From: an uncultured Robinsoniella sp.
Lineage (GTDB): Bacteria; Bacillota; Clostridia; Lachnospirales; Lachnospiraceae
NCBI GenBank assembly: GCA_900540475.1
Contig: UQGG01000004.1
Coordinates: 1 to 64,000, forward strand
Length of the DNA stretch: 64,000 bases
Direction of reading: 5' to 3'
The stretch's first letter is position 1, and each line of letters begins with the position of its first letter. The notes beneath the pieces were generated by a model. The model saw only the letters and a program-made list of their open reading frames with translations, was not told where the DNA came from and searched no databases. Position numbers and translations under genes: made by a program. Below are positions 18,053 to 26,645 of this stretch, one piece after another.

Positions 18053-18462
18053 ACATCCGCATAAGTCCTGTCAAAATTACCGGTATACCATGGATCCGCA
18101 ATATCCCGGGGATTGTCGCTAAAATCCAGGAGTTTAAACACCTTTTTATCTCTGTCCTCACCCATAATCCGAATCATATTCCGGATATTAGCCTGTTCCA
18201 TTCCTATGATATAATCATATTTCTGATAATCTTTTTCAGTCAGGCGAACGGCTCTTTTTCCATCCACTGAAATATTGTACTGCTTTAATTTCTTCCTGGT
18301 TCCGGGGTGAACCGGATTACCAGTCTCTTCGCTGCTGGTTGCCGCTGAAGAGATAACGAATAAATCGCTGAGACCTCTTTTTTTAACCATATCTTTAAAA
18401 ACGAATTCCGCCATGGGGGATCTGCAGATGTTACCCAGACAGACGAATAGTATTTTTATCAT
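18004..18462 (-). CDS. Low-molecular-weight protein tyrosine phosphatase
   Basis: 152 residues, nearly the full family length. The P-loop C-L-G-N-I-C-R-S at residues 8-15 gives the CX5RS catalytic signature and the DPWYTG near 122 supplies the general acid Asp. It is a cytoplasmic phosphatase, in Gram-positives often acting on tyrosine-phosphorylated kinases of capsule or stress pathways. The ATG at 18462 follows AAGGAG. The stop codon lies inside the tail of the convergent collagen-like frame and no terminator follows, suggesting that sequence downstream has been replaced. Confidence 0.9.
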   Translation of the reverse strand: MIKILFVCLGNICRSPMAEFVFKDMVKKRGLSDLFVISSAATSSEETGNPVHPGTRKKLKQYNISVDGKRAVRLTEKDYQKYDYIIGMEQANIRNMIRIMGEDRDKKVFKLLDFSDNPRDIADPWYTGNFDRTYADVYEGCEGLLEYVLREK

Positions 18463-18501
18463 AAATCTTATAACTCCTTATATCTTGGTTTTTCCATTAC
18501 A

Positions 18502-18861
18502 TCATATCTCATTATATTTCAAATTCTTCCCTTTAATCTTCTCCACCGGATACTTCTCGCCATTCTTCTGAATCTTCTTCTCTAAAATAGCACCCAGATC
18601 AATATGATTCATCTGCGCAAACCGCAGAACAAAAAACAAAGTATCAGCCAATTCCTCTTCTATATGTTCTCTCTTTTTGTGATCTGTGAAAAACTGCTTC
18701 ATTTCTTCCTCTGATTTAAACCGAAAAATATCAAGCAGTTCATTTGCCTCTGTGGAAATTCCGATGGCAAGATCTTTGGGATTATGAAACTGGTCCCAAT
18801 CCCGGGCTTCACAAAAATTTTTAACTGTTTCCATTAATTCTTTTACTGTATGTTCATTCAT
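18502..18861 (-). CDS. MazG-like nucleotide pyrophosphohydrolase
   Basis: 119 residues. EANELLDIF near 38 and EEELADTLFFVLRFA near 65 give the E-x-x-E ... E-x-x-D metal-binding helices of the all-alpha MazG/dCTPase family. It would hydrolyse non-canonical or excess nucleoside triphosphates to monophosphates. Ribosome site GAGGT precedes the ATG. It is transcribed toward the phosphatase gene, 39 bp away, and follows the small helicase-like remnant. Confidence 0.85.
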   Translation of the reverse strand: MNEHTVKELMETVKNFCEARDWDQFHNPKDLAIGISTEANELLDIFRFKSEEEMKQFFTDHKKREHIEEELADTLFFVLRFAQMNHIDLGAILEKKIQKNGEKYPVEKIKGKNLKYNEI

Positions 18862-18873
18862 CTTCTAACCTCA

Positions 18874-19062
18874 CTAAATAGCGGCATCTTTCAATGCTTT
18901 TCTCAGTTCTTCATCACAGGCATAAATATAAAGTCCGTTCACACCACGTGTCATCAGCACCCTTACCTCATGTTGTATTAATATCTCACCAAACTTTTCT
19001 TTTGATCCGTCTGATAAGGTACGATTTTGAATAACTGGTTTTAGATTTTCAATTTTTGTCAT
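18874..19062 (-). CDS. 62-residue protein resembling the tail of a DUF2075-type helicase (probable remnant)
   Basis: The second half, VLMTRGVNGLYIYACDEEL followed by a short helix, looks like the C-terminal motif of Schlafen group 3-like (DUF2075) DNA/RNA helicases, which end in a TRGRKG-x-YIY segment. The helicase body is missing. The reading frame still has a good ribosome site (GGAGGT five bases before ATG 19062), so it may be expressed. In other Firmicutes such helicases, as I recall, sit beside MazG-like genes, which fits the neighbour 12 bp downstream. Best explained as a deletion remnant. Confidence 0.5.
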   Translation of the reverse strand: MTKIENLKPVIQNRTLSDGSKEKFGEILIQHEVRVLMTRGVNGLYIYACDEELRKALKDAAI

Positions 19063-19211
19063 AATGTACCTCCATATACTGCCGAAACAGAACATTTATC
19101 CATATATTACCACATTTTTATTGAAAATTCATTCCTTTTCTCGTCTTTTCCCAATTCGATAATTTCATCAAATAAAATCTGCCTATAGAACTTTTCCGCT
19201 ATTCCCTTTTA

Positions 19212-20648
19212 CTATTCATAAAAGATTTTATGGTCAAATACCACGCATGCTCCCCCGGAATTCAAATTACAGACTTTAATTGTACCACCCAGTAATTCCA
19301 CTAACTGCCTGGTGATATACAGCCCCAAACCGGAATGTCCGTCTTTGGTTTGCCGGGCTTTATCGCCTCTGTAAAATTTCTCGAATACTCTTTGCATATC
19401 CTCCGTACTAAATCCTGTTCCGGAATCCCTGATTTCATAGGAAATATACTGATTTTCAGCTTTAACCGCTATCCATATCTGCCCTCCTGTGGGAGTGTAG
19501 CGCAGGCTGTTAGCCAATATATTATCCAGTATCCGCTCTAGTTTTCCGGGATCTGTCAGAAAAGAGTTCGGAATATCTCCCCGGAGATTTAATCGGATGG
19601 TGATTTCTTTTCGTTCCGCCTGGAATTCATAATCATGTACTTTACGCTCCATAAATTCAGACAGATTTACCGGAACCAGATTAAGCGGTACAGCAGAACT
19701 TTCCAGATCAGATGTATATTGCATTTGCCGCACCAGAGAGACACTTTTTTCAATATTTTCTTCGATGACATCCAGGTATTGCTGCTGTTCTTCATTCACT
19801 TTTGTATCATCAATCAACGCTTCTGCGTATGCTTTTATGACAGACAGCGGAGATTTCAGGTCATGTGCCAGTGCCTCCACCATTTCCACCCGTTCCTGTT
19901 CCATCCTCCACTGGGCAGACAGGGATTTTTTCAGTTCATCTTTCATTTCTGTGAAAGCAGTGCATAGTTCACCCAGCTCATTTTGAGCATGATAATCTAT
20001 TTCGAAATCCAGATTTTTATCTATTATCTGGCGGGAGCCTTCTTTTAAAAGCTGCAGGGGTCTGGTAATATTTTTCGACAGCATCCTGGAAAACAGAATA
20101 ATAAATGCAATGAAATAGAACAATGGAGACAAAACCACTAAGATAATTGCATAGTTTATCCAGGTATTGCCGTTGTTTGCCGTAGATAAGGTTAATTGAT
20201 AGGCAAGGGAAACAGCACCTTGTATTTTTCCATAAGCATCAATAACGGGCACGATACGAATATAATTTCCGGCGATGAGCAGCGTCATATTCAGTCTGTC
20301 ATAGAGCTGTTCTTTTGTTTCAAATATCCGGTCCGAATATGTGCCATACAAAATATTGCCATTCTCGTTTACAACCTGATAGGAAAGTCCGGTTCCCTGA
20401 ATGACATTTTCAAGCCCCTCTTCACTGGCTAAAGACAGAATGTCTGATTTTTTTCCCCGGACATAGTCTGTTATTTTAGGAATCTGCTGTTCATAATAAT
20501 TCTGTGGATTGATCTTATTGTTATGAACAGCATGTTGAAACAGCACGATTGCCCCCCCATAAGTAAGCAGTGTTGCAATTAAACTGGCAGTTACAATCAA
20601 CACCAGTGTGATACGAAATTGTACTGTAAGTGAGCGGTTCTTCATCAT
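19212..20648 (-). CDS. Sensor histidine kinase of the first antimicrobial-peptide module
   Basis: About 478 residues. Membrane segments are near 12-34 and 165-190, an extracellular domain of about 125 residues lies between them, then HAMP, a HisKA domain (ALAHDLKSPLSV, phospho-acceptor His) and HATPase (NILANSLRYTP, DSGTGFS, GHSGLGLY). The ATG at 20648 is 10 bp after the regulator stop and has AAGGGG in front, so regulator and kinase are cotranscribed. With the ABC genes upstream it resembles CprK/CprR-CprABC or LanKR-LanFEG sets that sense and resist cationic peptides or lantibiotics. Confidence 0.88.
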   Translation of the reverse strand: MMKNRSLTVQFRITLVLIVTASLIATLLTYGGAIVLFQHAVHNNKINPQNYYEQQIPKITDYVRGKKSDILSLASEEGLENVIQGTGLSYQVVNENGNILYGTYSDRIFETKEQLYDRLNMTLLIAGNYIRIVPVIDAYGKIQGAVSLAYQLTLSTANNGNTWINYAIILVVLSPLFYFIAFIILFSRMLSKNITRPLQLLKEGSRQIIDKNLDFEIDYHAQNELGELCTAFTEMKDELKKSLSAQWRMEQERVEMVEALAHDLKSPLSVIKAYAEALIDDTKVNEEQQQYLDVIEENIEKSVSLVRQMQYTSDLESSAVPLNLVPVNLSEFMERKVHDYEFQAERKEITIRLNLRGDIPNSFLTDPGKLERILDNILANSLRYTPTGGQIWIAVKAENQYISYEIRDSGTGFSTEDMQRVFEKFYRGDKARQTKDGHSGLGLYITRQLVELLGGTIKVCNLNSGGACVVFDHKIFYE

Positions 20649-20658
20649 AATTCCCCTT

Positions 20659-21351
20659 CTACATTTTATTCCATCTATACCCAATCCCCCAAACCGTGGA
20701 AATATAAGGAACTGAAGGCGTAACAGCAGCAAACTTGGTGCGGATATTTTTAATCCGCTCCACTACCGTTGTATCATCCCCCTTAGAATCATATCCCCAT
20801 ACATTTTCATAGATCTGTTCTCTTGAAAAAACCTGTCCAGCATGAAGGGCAAGCAGTTCTACAATCTCATATTCTCTTTTTGTCAGATAAATTTCCTCAT
20901 TGCCAATGTAGACAGTCCGCCCCCGTAAATCCAGCGAAAGGCTGCCAAAGTACAGTTTCAGACGTTTATGCTCGGTATTCATATATTGCGATCGTTTCTC
21001 TCGCCGTAAATTCGCTTCGATTCGCGCCATTAACTCTCTTAGCCCAAAGGGCTTTGTGATATAATCATCCCCGCCAAGCGTCAGACCTTTGATTTTATCC
21101 GTTTCTGACTGTTTGGCACTTAAAAACAAAATGGGGCATAGCACATCATTTCGGATGGCATGGCAGACTTCAAAACCGTCTGCTTCCGGCATCATAATGT
21201 CCAGGATGATAAGATCCGGCTGTCTCTTAGCAAGTTCTATACCTTTCCTGCCGTCATCTGCTGTCATTACTTCATGCCCTTTCATTTTTAGTTTTTTCTC
21301 CAATAGAGCAGTCAGTTCTCTTTCATCATCAATGATTAATATTTTACTCAA
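20659..21351 (-). CDS. OmpR-family response regulator (first module)
   Basis: About 230 residues: receiver domain (IIDDE, phospho-acceptor Asp in LIILDIMMP, Lys in YITKPFG) and a winged-helix output domain (LTKREYEIVELLALHAGQVFSREQ and TVWGIGYRW in part). A TTG at 21351 is preferred as start because GGGAGG lies 10 bases before it; an ATG six codons earlier contains that site. It probably controls the adjacent ABC operon. Confidence 0.88.
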   Translation of the reverse strand: MSKILIIDDERELTALLEKKLKMKGHEVMTADDGRKGIELAKRQPDLIILDIMMPEADGFEVCHAIRNDVLCPILFLSAKQSETDKIKGLTLGGDDYITKPFGLRELMARIEANLRREKRSQYMNTEHKRLKLYFGSLSLDLRGRTVYIGNEEIYLTKREYEIVELLALHAGQVFSREQIYENVWGYDSKGDDTTVVERIKNIRTKFAAVTPSVPYISTVWGIGYRWNKM

Positions 21352-21382
21352 CTTTACATCGCCTCCCATACCTATGCATTTC

Positions 21383-21406
21383 GGACAGGCTTATTACAGC
21401 CTGCCC
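21383..21406 (-). terminator. Hairpin between permease and regulator genes
   Basis: GCAGGCT and AGCCTG(T)C pair around a 6-nt loop between the second permease gene and the response-regulator gene. No clear T-run follows, so it may reduce rather than stop read-through into the two-component genes. Confidence 0.4.
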
Positions 21407-21484
21407 CTATAGTATCCGCCAGTTTTTCCCGTTGGTCAAGTTAATGAAATTATTGGTAACGAACCCGCTTGTGGCAATTAGCCT

Positions 21485-22249
21485 TTATTCGCTTACTTCC
21501 CTGCCTTCCCATCTGCTAAACCAGAGCATTCCGGCAGCCAGAAAGAGAAATAGTCCGATTCCGGTGAGGATTAACTCTAATCTTACTATTCCGCCCACTG
21601 AAGTGTTGACAGCTGACGATCCTGCCTGAAAATAGACTGCAGGTATCATTGACATTTTTACCGGCCAGGACCAGGGAATGATCATCCATAATCTACCTCC
21701 AATGCCCGTAGCCCCGATCAAAGCAGCCATCAGGATTCCGCCCATACTGATTCCAATGGATGCCCCCATTCCCCATAACAGGCTTACCCACAAATGTATT
21801 GCCAATATGGGAAGCGCTCCCACGACAGCAAGGGAAGCGGCCAGAATAAACATAGAAATATGCTCTCCCTCCGGCATAACCAGCTTCATTCCCAGACAGA
21901 GGATAATTGTCGCAATAAACGTGGAGCACATCAGGCAGATTACCAGCATCAGAAACTTTCCCAAATACAACTTCTTCCTGGAAATCTTTGTATTCAGAAA
22001 ACCTGCAAAATTTCCTGCCAGTTCTTCTTCGTGTATCATAAATCCAGACAACATCCCCACTCCTACCGGAATAATGATTGCTGTCCATATAACAAAATAA
22101 CCTTCATAAACAAACTCAGATGTAATGCCGCTGCTGGCTGACAGATACGCCACTATACAAAGAGCCGCAATTACAGGCATGCAAAAAGTAATCCAGCGAA
22201 TCGCGGTGCGTTTTGTTTTCAGCCATTCCGATGATAATAATCTGATCAA
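21485..22249 (-). CDS. Lantibiotic-protection ABC permease, MutG/LanG type
   Basis: 254 residues with six hydrophobic segments (first at about 18-38). The N-terminus IRLLSSEWLKTKRTAIRW, a short basic amphipathic lead before the first segment, is typical of this permease family (ABC-2 superfamily). The start overlaps the previous permease gene by four bases (ATGA), so the three ABC genes are a tight operon. It should expel or detach antimicrobial peptides from the membrane together with its partner. Confidence 0.8.
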   Translation of the reverse strand: MIRLLSSEWLKTKRTAIRWITFCMPVIAALCIVAYLSASSGITSEFVYEGYFVIWTAIIIPVGVGMLSGFMIHEEELAGNFAGFLNTKISRKKLYLGKFLMLVICLMCSTFIATIILCLGMKLVMPEGEHISMFILAASLAVVGALPILAIHLWVSLLWGMGASIGISMGGILMAALIGATGIGGRLWMIIPWSWPVKMSMIPAVYFQAGSSAVNTSVGGIVRLELILTGIGLFLFLAAGMLWFSRWEGREVSE

Positions 22250-22998
22250 TATATCTCCCTCCTTCTAAACCAAACGCCTGAAATTGCAGTGATGATGATA
22301 AGCAGGATCACAGAAACGGCAATTCCCACTGGTATAGCAGAAGTGTTAAGCAGCGGATCTCCGGCATTTAGTACGGTGCCGTTGGGATGAATCCCGATAA
22401 TCGGACACATTAGCCTCGTTGCCAAGGACCAGGGTATCACAAACCAGTAAGACTGAGACGCTGCTATAATCCCTACAATCATCCCTGCAAATGCGACTCC
22501 CATACTGAAAAGTATCCCCTTCCAGACAGCCGCAAAGAGCTGTATAGGAATTAACACCAGAGATGCCAGCCAGCATACGAGACAACCGGTTATAATCTGA
22601 CTTATGGGTATCTCACCTTTTGAAAAGAGGAGTACCGGAATCATTACGGAGATAAACAGTACCAGTGTTGAAAAGAAGCTGTGCACTGCCATAGCTGCCA
22701 CCTTATGCATCCAGAAAACCGAGGGCGAAATATCATGTACCAGAAGTGCGCGGTAATTACCAGTCTTCTTTTCCTGTGCGGCTGCCATGCTGCCGAACAG
22801 CCCCATACCAAGGGGAAGAAATATCATTGGCCACCAGTTAAAAACTAATACAATGATTCCTTTCCAGGAGTCGGAAAGAGATGGTATCAGCAATCTGATC
22901 ACAATGGAATAGAGTGCAAAAAACAATGGAATCCATATAATCAGCTTTCTGATCAATGTTCTTCTATATTTTAACAATTCAGATTTCAAACCGTTCAT
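22246..22998 (-). CDS. Lantibiotic-protection ABC permease, MutE/LanE type
   Basis: 250 residues with six predicted membrane segments. The lead MNGLKSELLKYRRTLIRK is the usual polar start of MutE/EpiE-type permeases. It overlaps the ATPase gene by four bases and the next permease gene by four bases. It forms a heterodimeric membrane part with the LanG-type protein. Confidence 0.8.
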   Translation of the reverse strand: MNGLKSELLKYRRTLIRKLIIWIPLFFALYSIVIRLLIPSLSDSWKGIIVLVFNWWPMIFLPLGMGLFGSMAAAQEKKTGNYRALLVHDISPSVFWMHKVAAMAVHSFFSTLVLFISVMIPVLLFSKGEIPISQIITGCLVCWLASLVLIPIQLFAAVWKGILFSMGVAFAGMIVGIIAASQSYWFVIPWSLATRLMCPIIGIHPNGTVLNAGDPLLNTSAIPVGIAVSVILLIIITAISGVWFRRREIY

Positions 22999-23699
22999 TC
23001 TGCTTTTCCCCCTTTGAGAATGACATCCGTAAAAAACGCTTCCAGATCTTCATCAGGATCAGGAACCCCCTGAAATAAAAGCCTGCCTCCGCTGATGATT
23101 CCGATTTCATCTACAACCTGGGCAACTTCCGATAAAATGTGGCTGGAAAGAATAACTGTAATCCCCCTTCCAGGCAGAGAAGAAATGAATTCACGCAATT
23201 CCTGAATTCCAAAGGGATCAAGACCATTGGTGGGTTCATCCAAAATGAGTAATTCCGGTTGATTCAGCAGGGCTGTCGCGATTCCCAGCCGCTGTTTCAT
23301 TCCCATTGAAAACTGCGATGCTTTCTTTTTTCCGGTATCTTTTAAATCAACTGTTTTCAGCACTTCGTGAATCTTATCATTTGGGATTCCAAGAAGCCTT
23401 GTATGTACCAGTAAATTTTCTTCTGCCGTAAGATTTCCATATAGAGCAGGCGCCTCAATCAAAGCACCTATTTTAGCAAGCGCTTCCCGCTTCCAGGGCT
23501 TTCCCTTAAAGATAATCTGCCCTTCTGTGGGCCTTAGAAGCCCAACAATCATTTTAAGTGTTGTGGACTTTCCTGCTCCATTTGGTCCCAGAAGACCATA
23601 AATACTATTTTTCTCAATCTGCAGGGAGATATTGCTGGCTGCCATTTGATCACCAAATCGTTTTGATAAATTTTTTGTTTCCAAAATTAAATTTTCCAT
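22995..23699 (-). CDS. Lantibiotic-protection ABC ATPase, LanF/BcrA type
   Basis: 234 residues. Walker A GPNGAGKST near 38, signature FSMGMKQR near 132, Walker B LLILDEPTNGLD near 152 and the switch His in LSSHIL are all present. The SMGMKQRLG signature and short length fit the BcrA/LanF class of peptide-resistance exporters. It is the first gene of the ABC operon. It is closely similar to the ATPase at 37418-38125. Confidence 0.92.
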   Translation of the reverse strand: MENLILETKNLSKRFGDQMAASNISLQIEKNSIYGLLGPNGAGKSTTLKMIVGLLRPTEGQIIFKGKPWKREALAKIGALIEAPALYGNLTAEENLLVHTRLLGIPNDKIHEVLKTVDLKDTGKKKASQFSMGMKQRLGIATALLNQPELLILDEPTNGLDPFGIQELREFISSLPGRGITVILSSHILSEVAQVVDEIGIISGGRLLFQGVPDPDEDLEAFFTDVILKGGKAE

Positions 23700-23856
23700 A
23701 TCTGATCATCCTTTCCTGTAATAGTTTCAATATCGTTTGGTCTATTACAGAAATGATCTTAGCATATAAAAATAACGTTTCTATAACGCACTTCCATATT
23801 CCTTTTTCATTTTCTAATTCAATGAAAGTCCATGAAGCGACAGTCTTCTGCAAACG

Positions 23857-23884
23857 AAAAAGCACATCCCCTCAGACGTGCTTT
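23857..23884 (-). terminator. Terminator after the AIM24-type gene
   Basis: AAAGCAC and GTGCTTT pair around a 12-nt loop, followed by TTTTT on the minus strand, 45 bp past the AIM24-type stop. Confidence 0.75.
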
Positions 23885-23928
23885 CTAAATAAATATATAT
23901 TCATTATTTTAATTCATTATCTTTTATC

Positions 23929-24699
23929 TTAAGCAATTCCCTTATCAACCGGTGCCATCAGTACTTTTCCAGTACCACGGTAGACATTCACAAGTCCTTC
24001 TCCGGAAGCAGCTGAGCCGATCAGTGTTTTTCCGGAACGCTCAACTGTGAAATCCAGGCTGCCGCTCCATGCAATCGCCATGTTCCCATCGATTTTCAGA
24101 ACATCGTTATTTAAGGTAATCTCGATTAGTTCTTCCCGGGGAGACGGAGATTCCAGGCATAACACACCGGCACCATTTACACTGAGGTTAAAAAGCCCTT
24201 CATTTCCGGCTACCGCTGATGAAAGATTTGACCGCATTACTGCTTTATGTTTTAAATTAGAATCACAGGCTAAAAATAACCCATCGTCCAGAACGATAGA
24301 ACCATTCCAATCCTGAACATCAATCAGTAAAATATGTTTATAGGTAGGCTCCAGAACTAAGGTGCCATCTCCGGTATATTCGGGCTTAATAGCTGATTCA
24401 CCGGTAACTTTTCCACGCACGGCTTTGCTGAACAGATCACCCACTCCTTTAATTCCGGTTGTGGCATTGACATTACCGACCATCCACTGCATTGCTCCAG
24501 CCTGAAGCGTGATATTTGCTTTGGTCATATCACAGATTACCTGTCTTTTGCGAATATTCATAGCATTGCAGAAATATGCCATCTGTGCATCCGACGGCAT
24601 TACACTTAAATCACGCTCATACTCAATAACCGTAAATGGACCCATTGACCCCAGAGTTTTAATATCATCATTTTCTGTTAAATTTGAAATACTGTACAT
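23929..24699 (-). CDS. AIM24 family protein
   Basis: About 256 residues, beta-rich and soluble. MNIRKRQVICDM, ITLQAGAMQWMVG and the Gly-rich ends of strands match the AIM24/TIGR00266 fold, a double-stranded beta-helix. Bacterial members have no settled function. The ATG at 24699 follows GGAGG by seven bases; the frame could extend to 24804 but has no ribosome site there. It has its own promoter (24778-24806) and a terminator. Confidence 0.8.
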   Translation of the reverse strand: MYSISNLTENDDIKTLGSMGPFTVIEYERDLSVMPSDAQMAYFCNAMNIRKRQVICDMTKANITLQAGAMQWMVGNVNATTGIKGVGDLFSKAVRGKVTGESAIKPEYTGDGTLVLEPTYKHILLIDVQDWNGSIVLDDGLFLACDSNLKHKAVMRSNLSSAVAGNEGLFNLSVNGAGVLCLESPSPREELIEITLNNDVLKIDGNMAIAWSGSLDFTVERSGKTLIGSAASGEGLVNVYRGTGKVLMAPVDKGIA

Positions 24700-24777
24700 A
24701 TAAAATCCTCCTGATTTTCCTGATGCTGCGTTTTCATGATATTTGAGATATCTTGTCACTGCGTTCTTATGTTTTTG

Positions 24778-24806
24778 ATTATAACAAATTTCCACCTGCA
24801 ACACAA
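24778..24806 (-). promoter_or_regulatory. Promoter of the AIM24-type gene
   Basis: TTGTGT (24801-24806) and TATAAT (24778-24783) with a 17-bp spacer on the minus strand. Confidence 0.55.
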
Positions 24807-24907
24807 TTTATTTATTGTGCATATGAATGAAATGTAAAATAATTAATATTGCTATATCACAACTGTTATGCTTATCCTATGATTTATATGTATCAGCGTT
24901 TCTTCTT

Positions 24908-25105
24908 TTATAAAAGCTCATAGTCAATTTTTACCTGCTCCTGCTCTTCCAGAATCGCGATCAGCAGTTGTAATACGCGCTCTGGATCCGGGAGTATCTC
25001 ATGTTGCCCCCCGAATACAGGCTTTCCCTGGTCTGGGCGCTCTGCTTTATGTATCTCTAATACAAGCTCATCCTCATTAAATTTATTTAAATCAGCATTA
25101 TTCAA
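24908..25105 (-). CDS. Small acidic protein of unknown function, divergent from the recombinase
   Basis: 65 residues, mostly helical by composition, with many Glu and Asp and no Cys. I do not recognise a family. The likely start is TTG at 25105 with an AGGG two bases upstream, which is weak. It lies 127 bp from, and points away from, the recombinase gene. Small genes beside large serine recombinases sometimes encode directionality factors; that is only a positional suggestion. It may also be a non-coding or decayed frame. Confidence 0.4.
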   Translation of the reverse strand: MNNADLNKFNEDELVLEIHKAERPDQGKPVFGGQHEILPDPERVLQLLIAILEEQEQVKIDYELL

Positions 25106-25232
25106 TTCCCTGCAGCCCCTATTGACCTCATCCCTATAAACTATGCTTCCTCCATAATCCTGTTACAGCACATAAGCGCTCATAATCCTCTGCCATTTTT
25201 CATAAATTGCTTAACATAAGGAGGGATTCAAA

Positions 25233-26645
25233 ATGATGCCAGAACAATCCCAGCCTGTCAAACGCTGTGCACTTTATATTCGGGTATCTTCATCCGAACA
25301 GGCAATGCACGGGAAATCCCTGGAGGCCCAAAAAATGTACCTGGAAGAACACGCCGTAAAAAATTCTTATAAAATTGCAGGTATTTATGCAGATGAGGGA
25401 AAGACAGCCAGAAAGGAATTAAAAAAAAGAAAAGCGATCCATGCACTGCTGGAATCAGTAAAAAGGGATGAGATCGATGTAATATTATTCTGGAAAATGG
25501 ACAGGTGGTTCCGAAATGTATCAGATTTTTATAAAGTACAGGAAATTTTAGACCAGCACCAGGTAATATGGTGTGCCGTTGCCGAACCAAACATGAACCT
25601 GGACACCCGGGATGGACGTCTTAATCTGAATATCATGCTTTCTATCGGACAAAATGAAGTGGACACCACCTCCGAAAGAATTAAATTTGTAAATGAAGCT
25701 TCCGTCTCCCAGGGCAGATTAATATTCGGCAAATACTCCATGCCCTATGGTTTCACATCCCAAAGCATAAACGGCATAAAAAAAATGGTAATTGATCAGG
25801 AGAAAGAAGCGATTGTCCATGAATGGGCACGGTTTTTTCAAATATCGCAAAGCAAACGCTCCACGGTAGAACACATTCGAAAAAATTTTGATGAAACCTT
25901 TACTTATGATATCATGAACAGCATGTTGAAAAGTGAATTTTATATTGGTAAATACCGAGATAACACCAGATACTGCGATGCTTACTTCTCCACGGAGACA
26001 TGGGGTTTGATTCAAAAAGCAGCAAACCGGAATGTAAGAAAACCAGCCGGGGAAAGAGTTTACCTTTTTACTGGTCTGATTAAATGCCCGTTTTGCGGCA
26101 GATCACTGTCTGCCTCCTATACTACAAAGGTTCTTTATAAAAAAACGGGTGCTAAAAAAACATATATTTACTACCGTTGCTCCTATGGAACAAACAATAA
26201 ACTGCACAAAATCAATCCGCTGAATGAAACAAAGATCGAACAATATTTGCTGGAACACTTGCTCAATGAATATACCGGGTGCAAAATCAGATGTATACAA
26301 ATTGATGAAATAAGAAAGTCAAAACCAATTACTAATCCGGATAAAATAAAAAAGGAAATAGAACGCTTAAATTATCTCTTTCAGAAAAGCAGAATCAGTC
26401 TGGAAAAATACGATCATGAATATTGCTCTCTGCTCGAACAGCTCCGTGAAACAGAGCTCGTTTCCAGCGAGGCACATCCAGAAAAAGACATGGCAGAATT
26501 AGAAACTATTATAAACGGCGGTTTCCATGAAGTCTATAAACGGCTGAGCAGGCAGAGCAAACAGCGTTTCTGGCATCATCTTGTGAAAAAAATTAATCTA
26601 AACAAAAAAAATGAGATCATATCTGTGGAATTAAATTATTTTTGA
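25233..26645 (+). CDS. Large serine recombinase (site-specific integrase/excisase)
   Basis: 470 residues. The catalytic domain has YIRVSSSEQ at 15-23 with the nucleophilic Ser, and K-M-D-R-W-F-R at 88-94 supplying catalytic Arg residues. A recombinase domain (about 160-270), a zinc-ribbon starting at Cys285-x2-Cys288 with Cys316 (CPFC, RCSYG) and a C-terminal coiled coil (about 340-415) follow. This is the SpoIVCA/phage-integrase architecture that joins short att sites. Ribosome site AAGGAGGG lies before ATG 25233. Its codon use is more A-rich than the neighbours. The stop codon is directly followed by, and in frame with, the right collagen frame, so the end of the element probably lies at or just past this gene. 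Confidence 0.9.
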   Translation: MMPEQSQPVKRCALYIRVSSSEQAMHGKSLEAQKMYLEEHAVKNSYKIAGIYADEGKTARKELKKRKAIHALLESVKRDEIDVILFWKMDRWFRNVSDFYKVQEILDQHQVIWCAVAEPNMNLDTRDGRLNLNIMLSIGQNEVDTTSERIKFVNEASVSQGRLIFGKYSMPYGFTSQSINGIKKMVIDQEKEAIVHEWARFFQISQSKRSTVEHIRKNFDETFTYDIMNSMLKSEFYIGKYRDNTRYCDAYFSTETWGLIQKAANRNVRKPAGERVYLFTGLIKCPFCGRSLSASYTTKVLYKKTGAKKTYIYYRCSYGTNNKLHKINPLNETKIEQYLLEHLLNEYTGCKIRCIQIDEIRKSKPITNPDKIKKEIERLNYLFQKSRISLEKYDHEYCSLLEQLRETELVSSEAHPEKDMAELETIINGGFHEVYKRLSRQSKQRFWHHLVKKINLNKKNEIISVELNYF

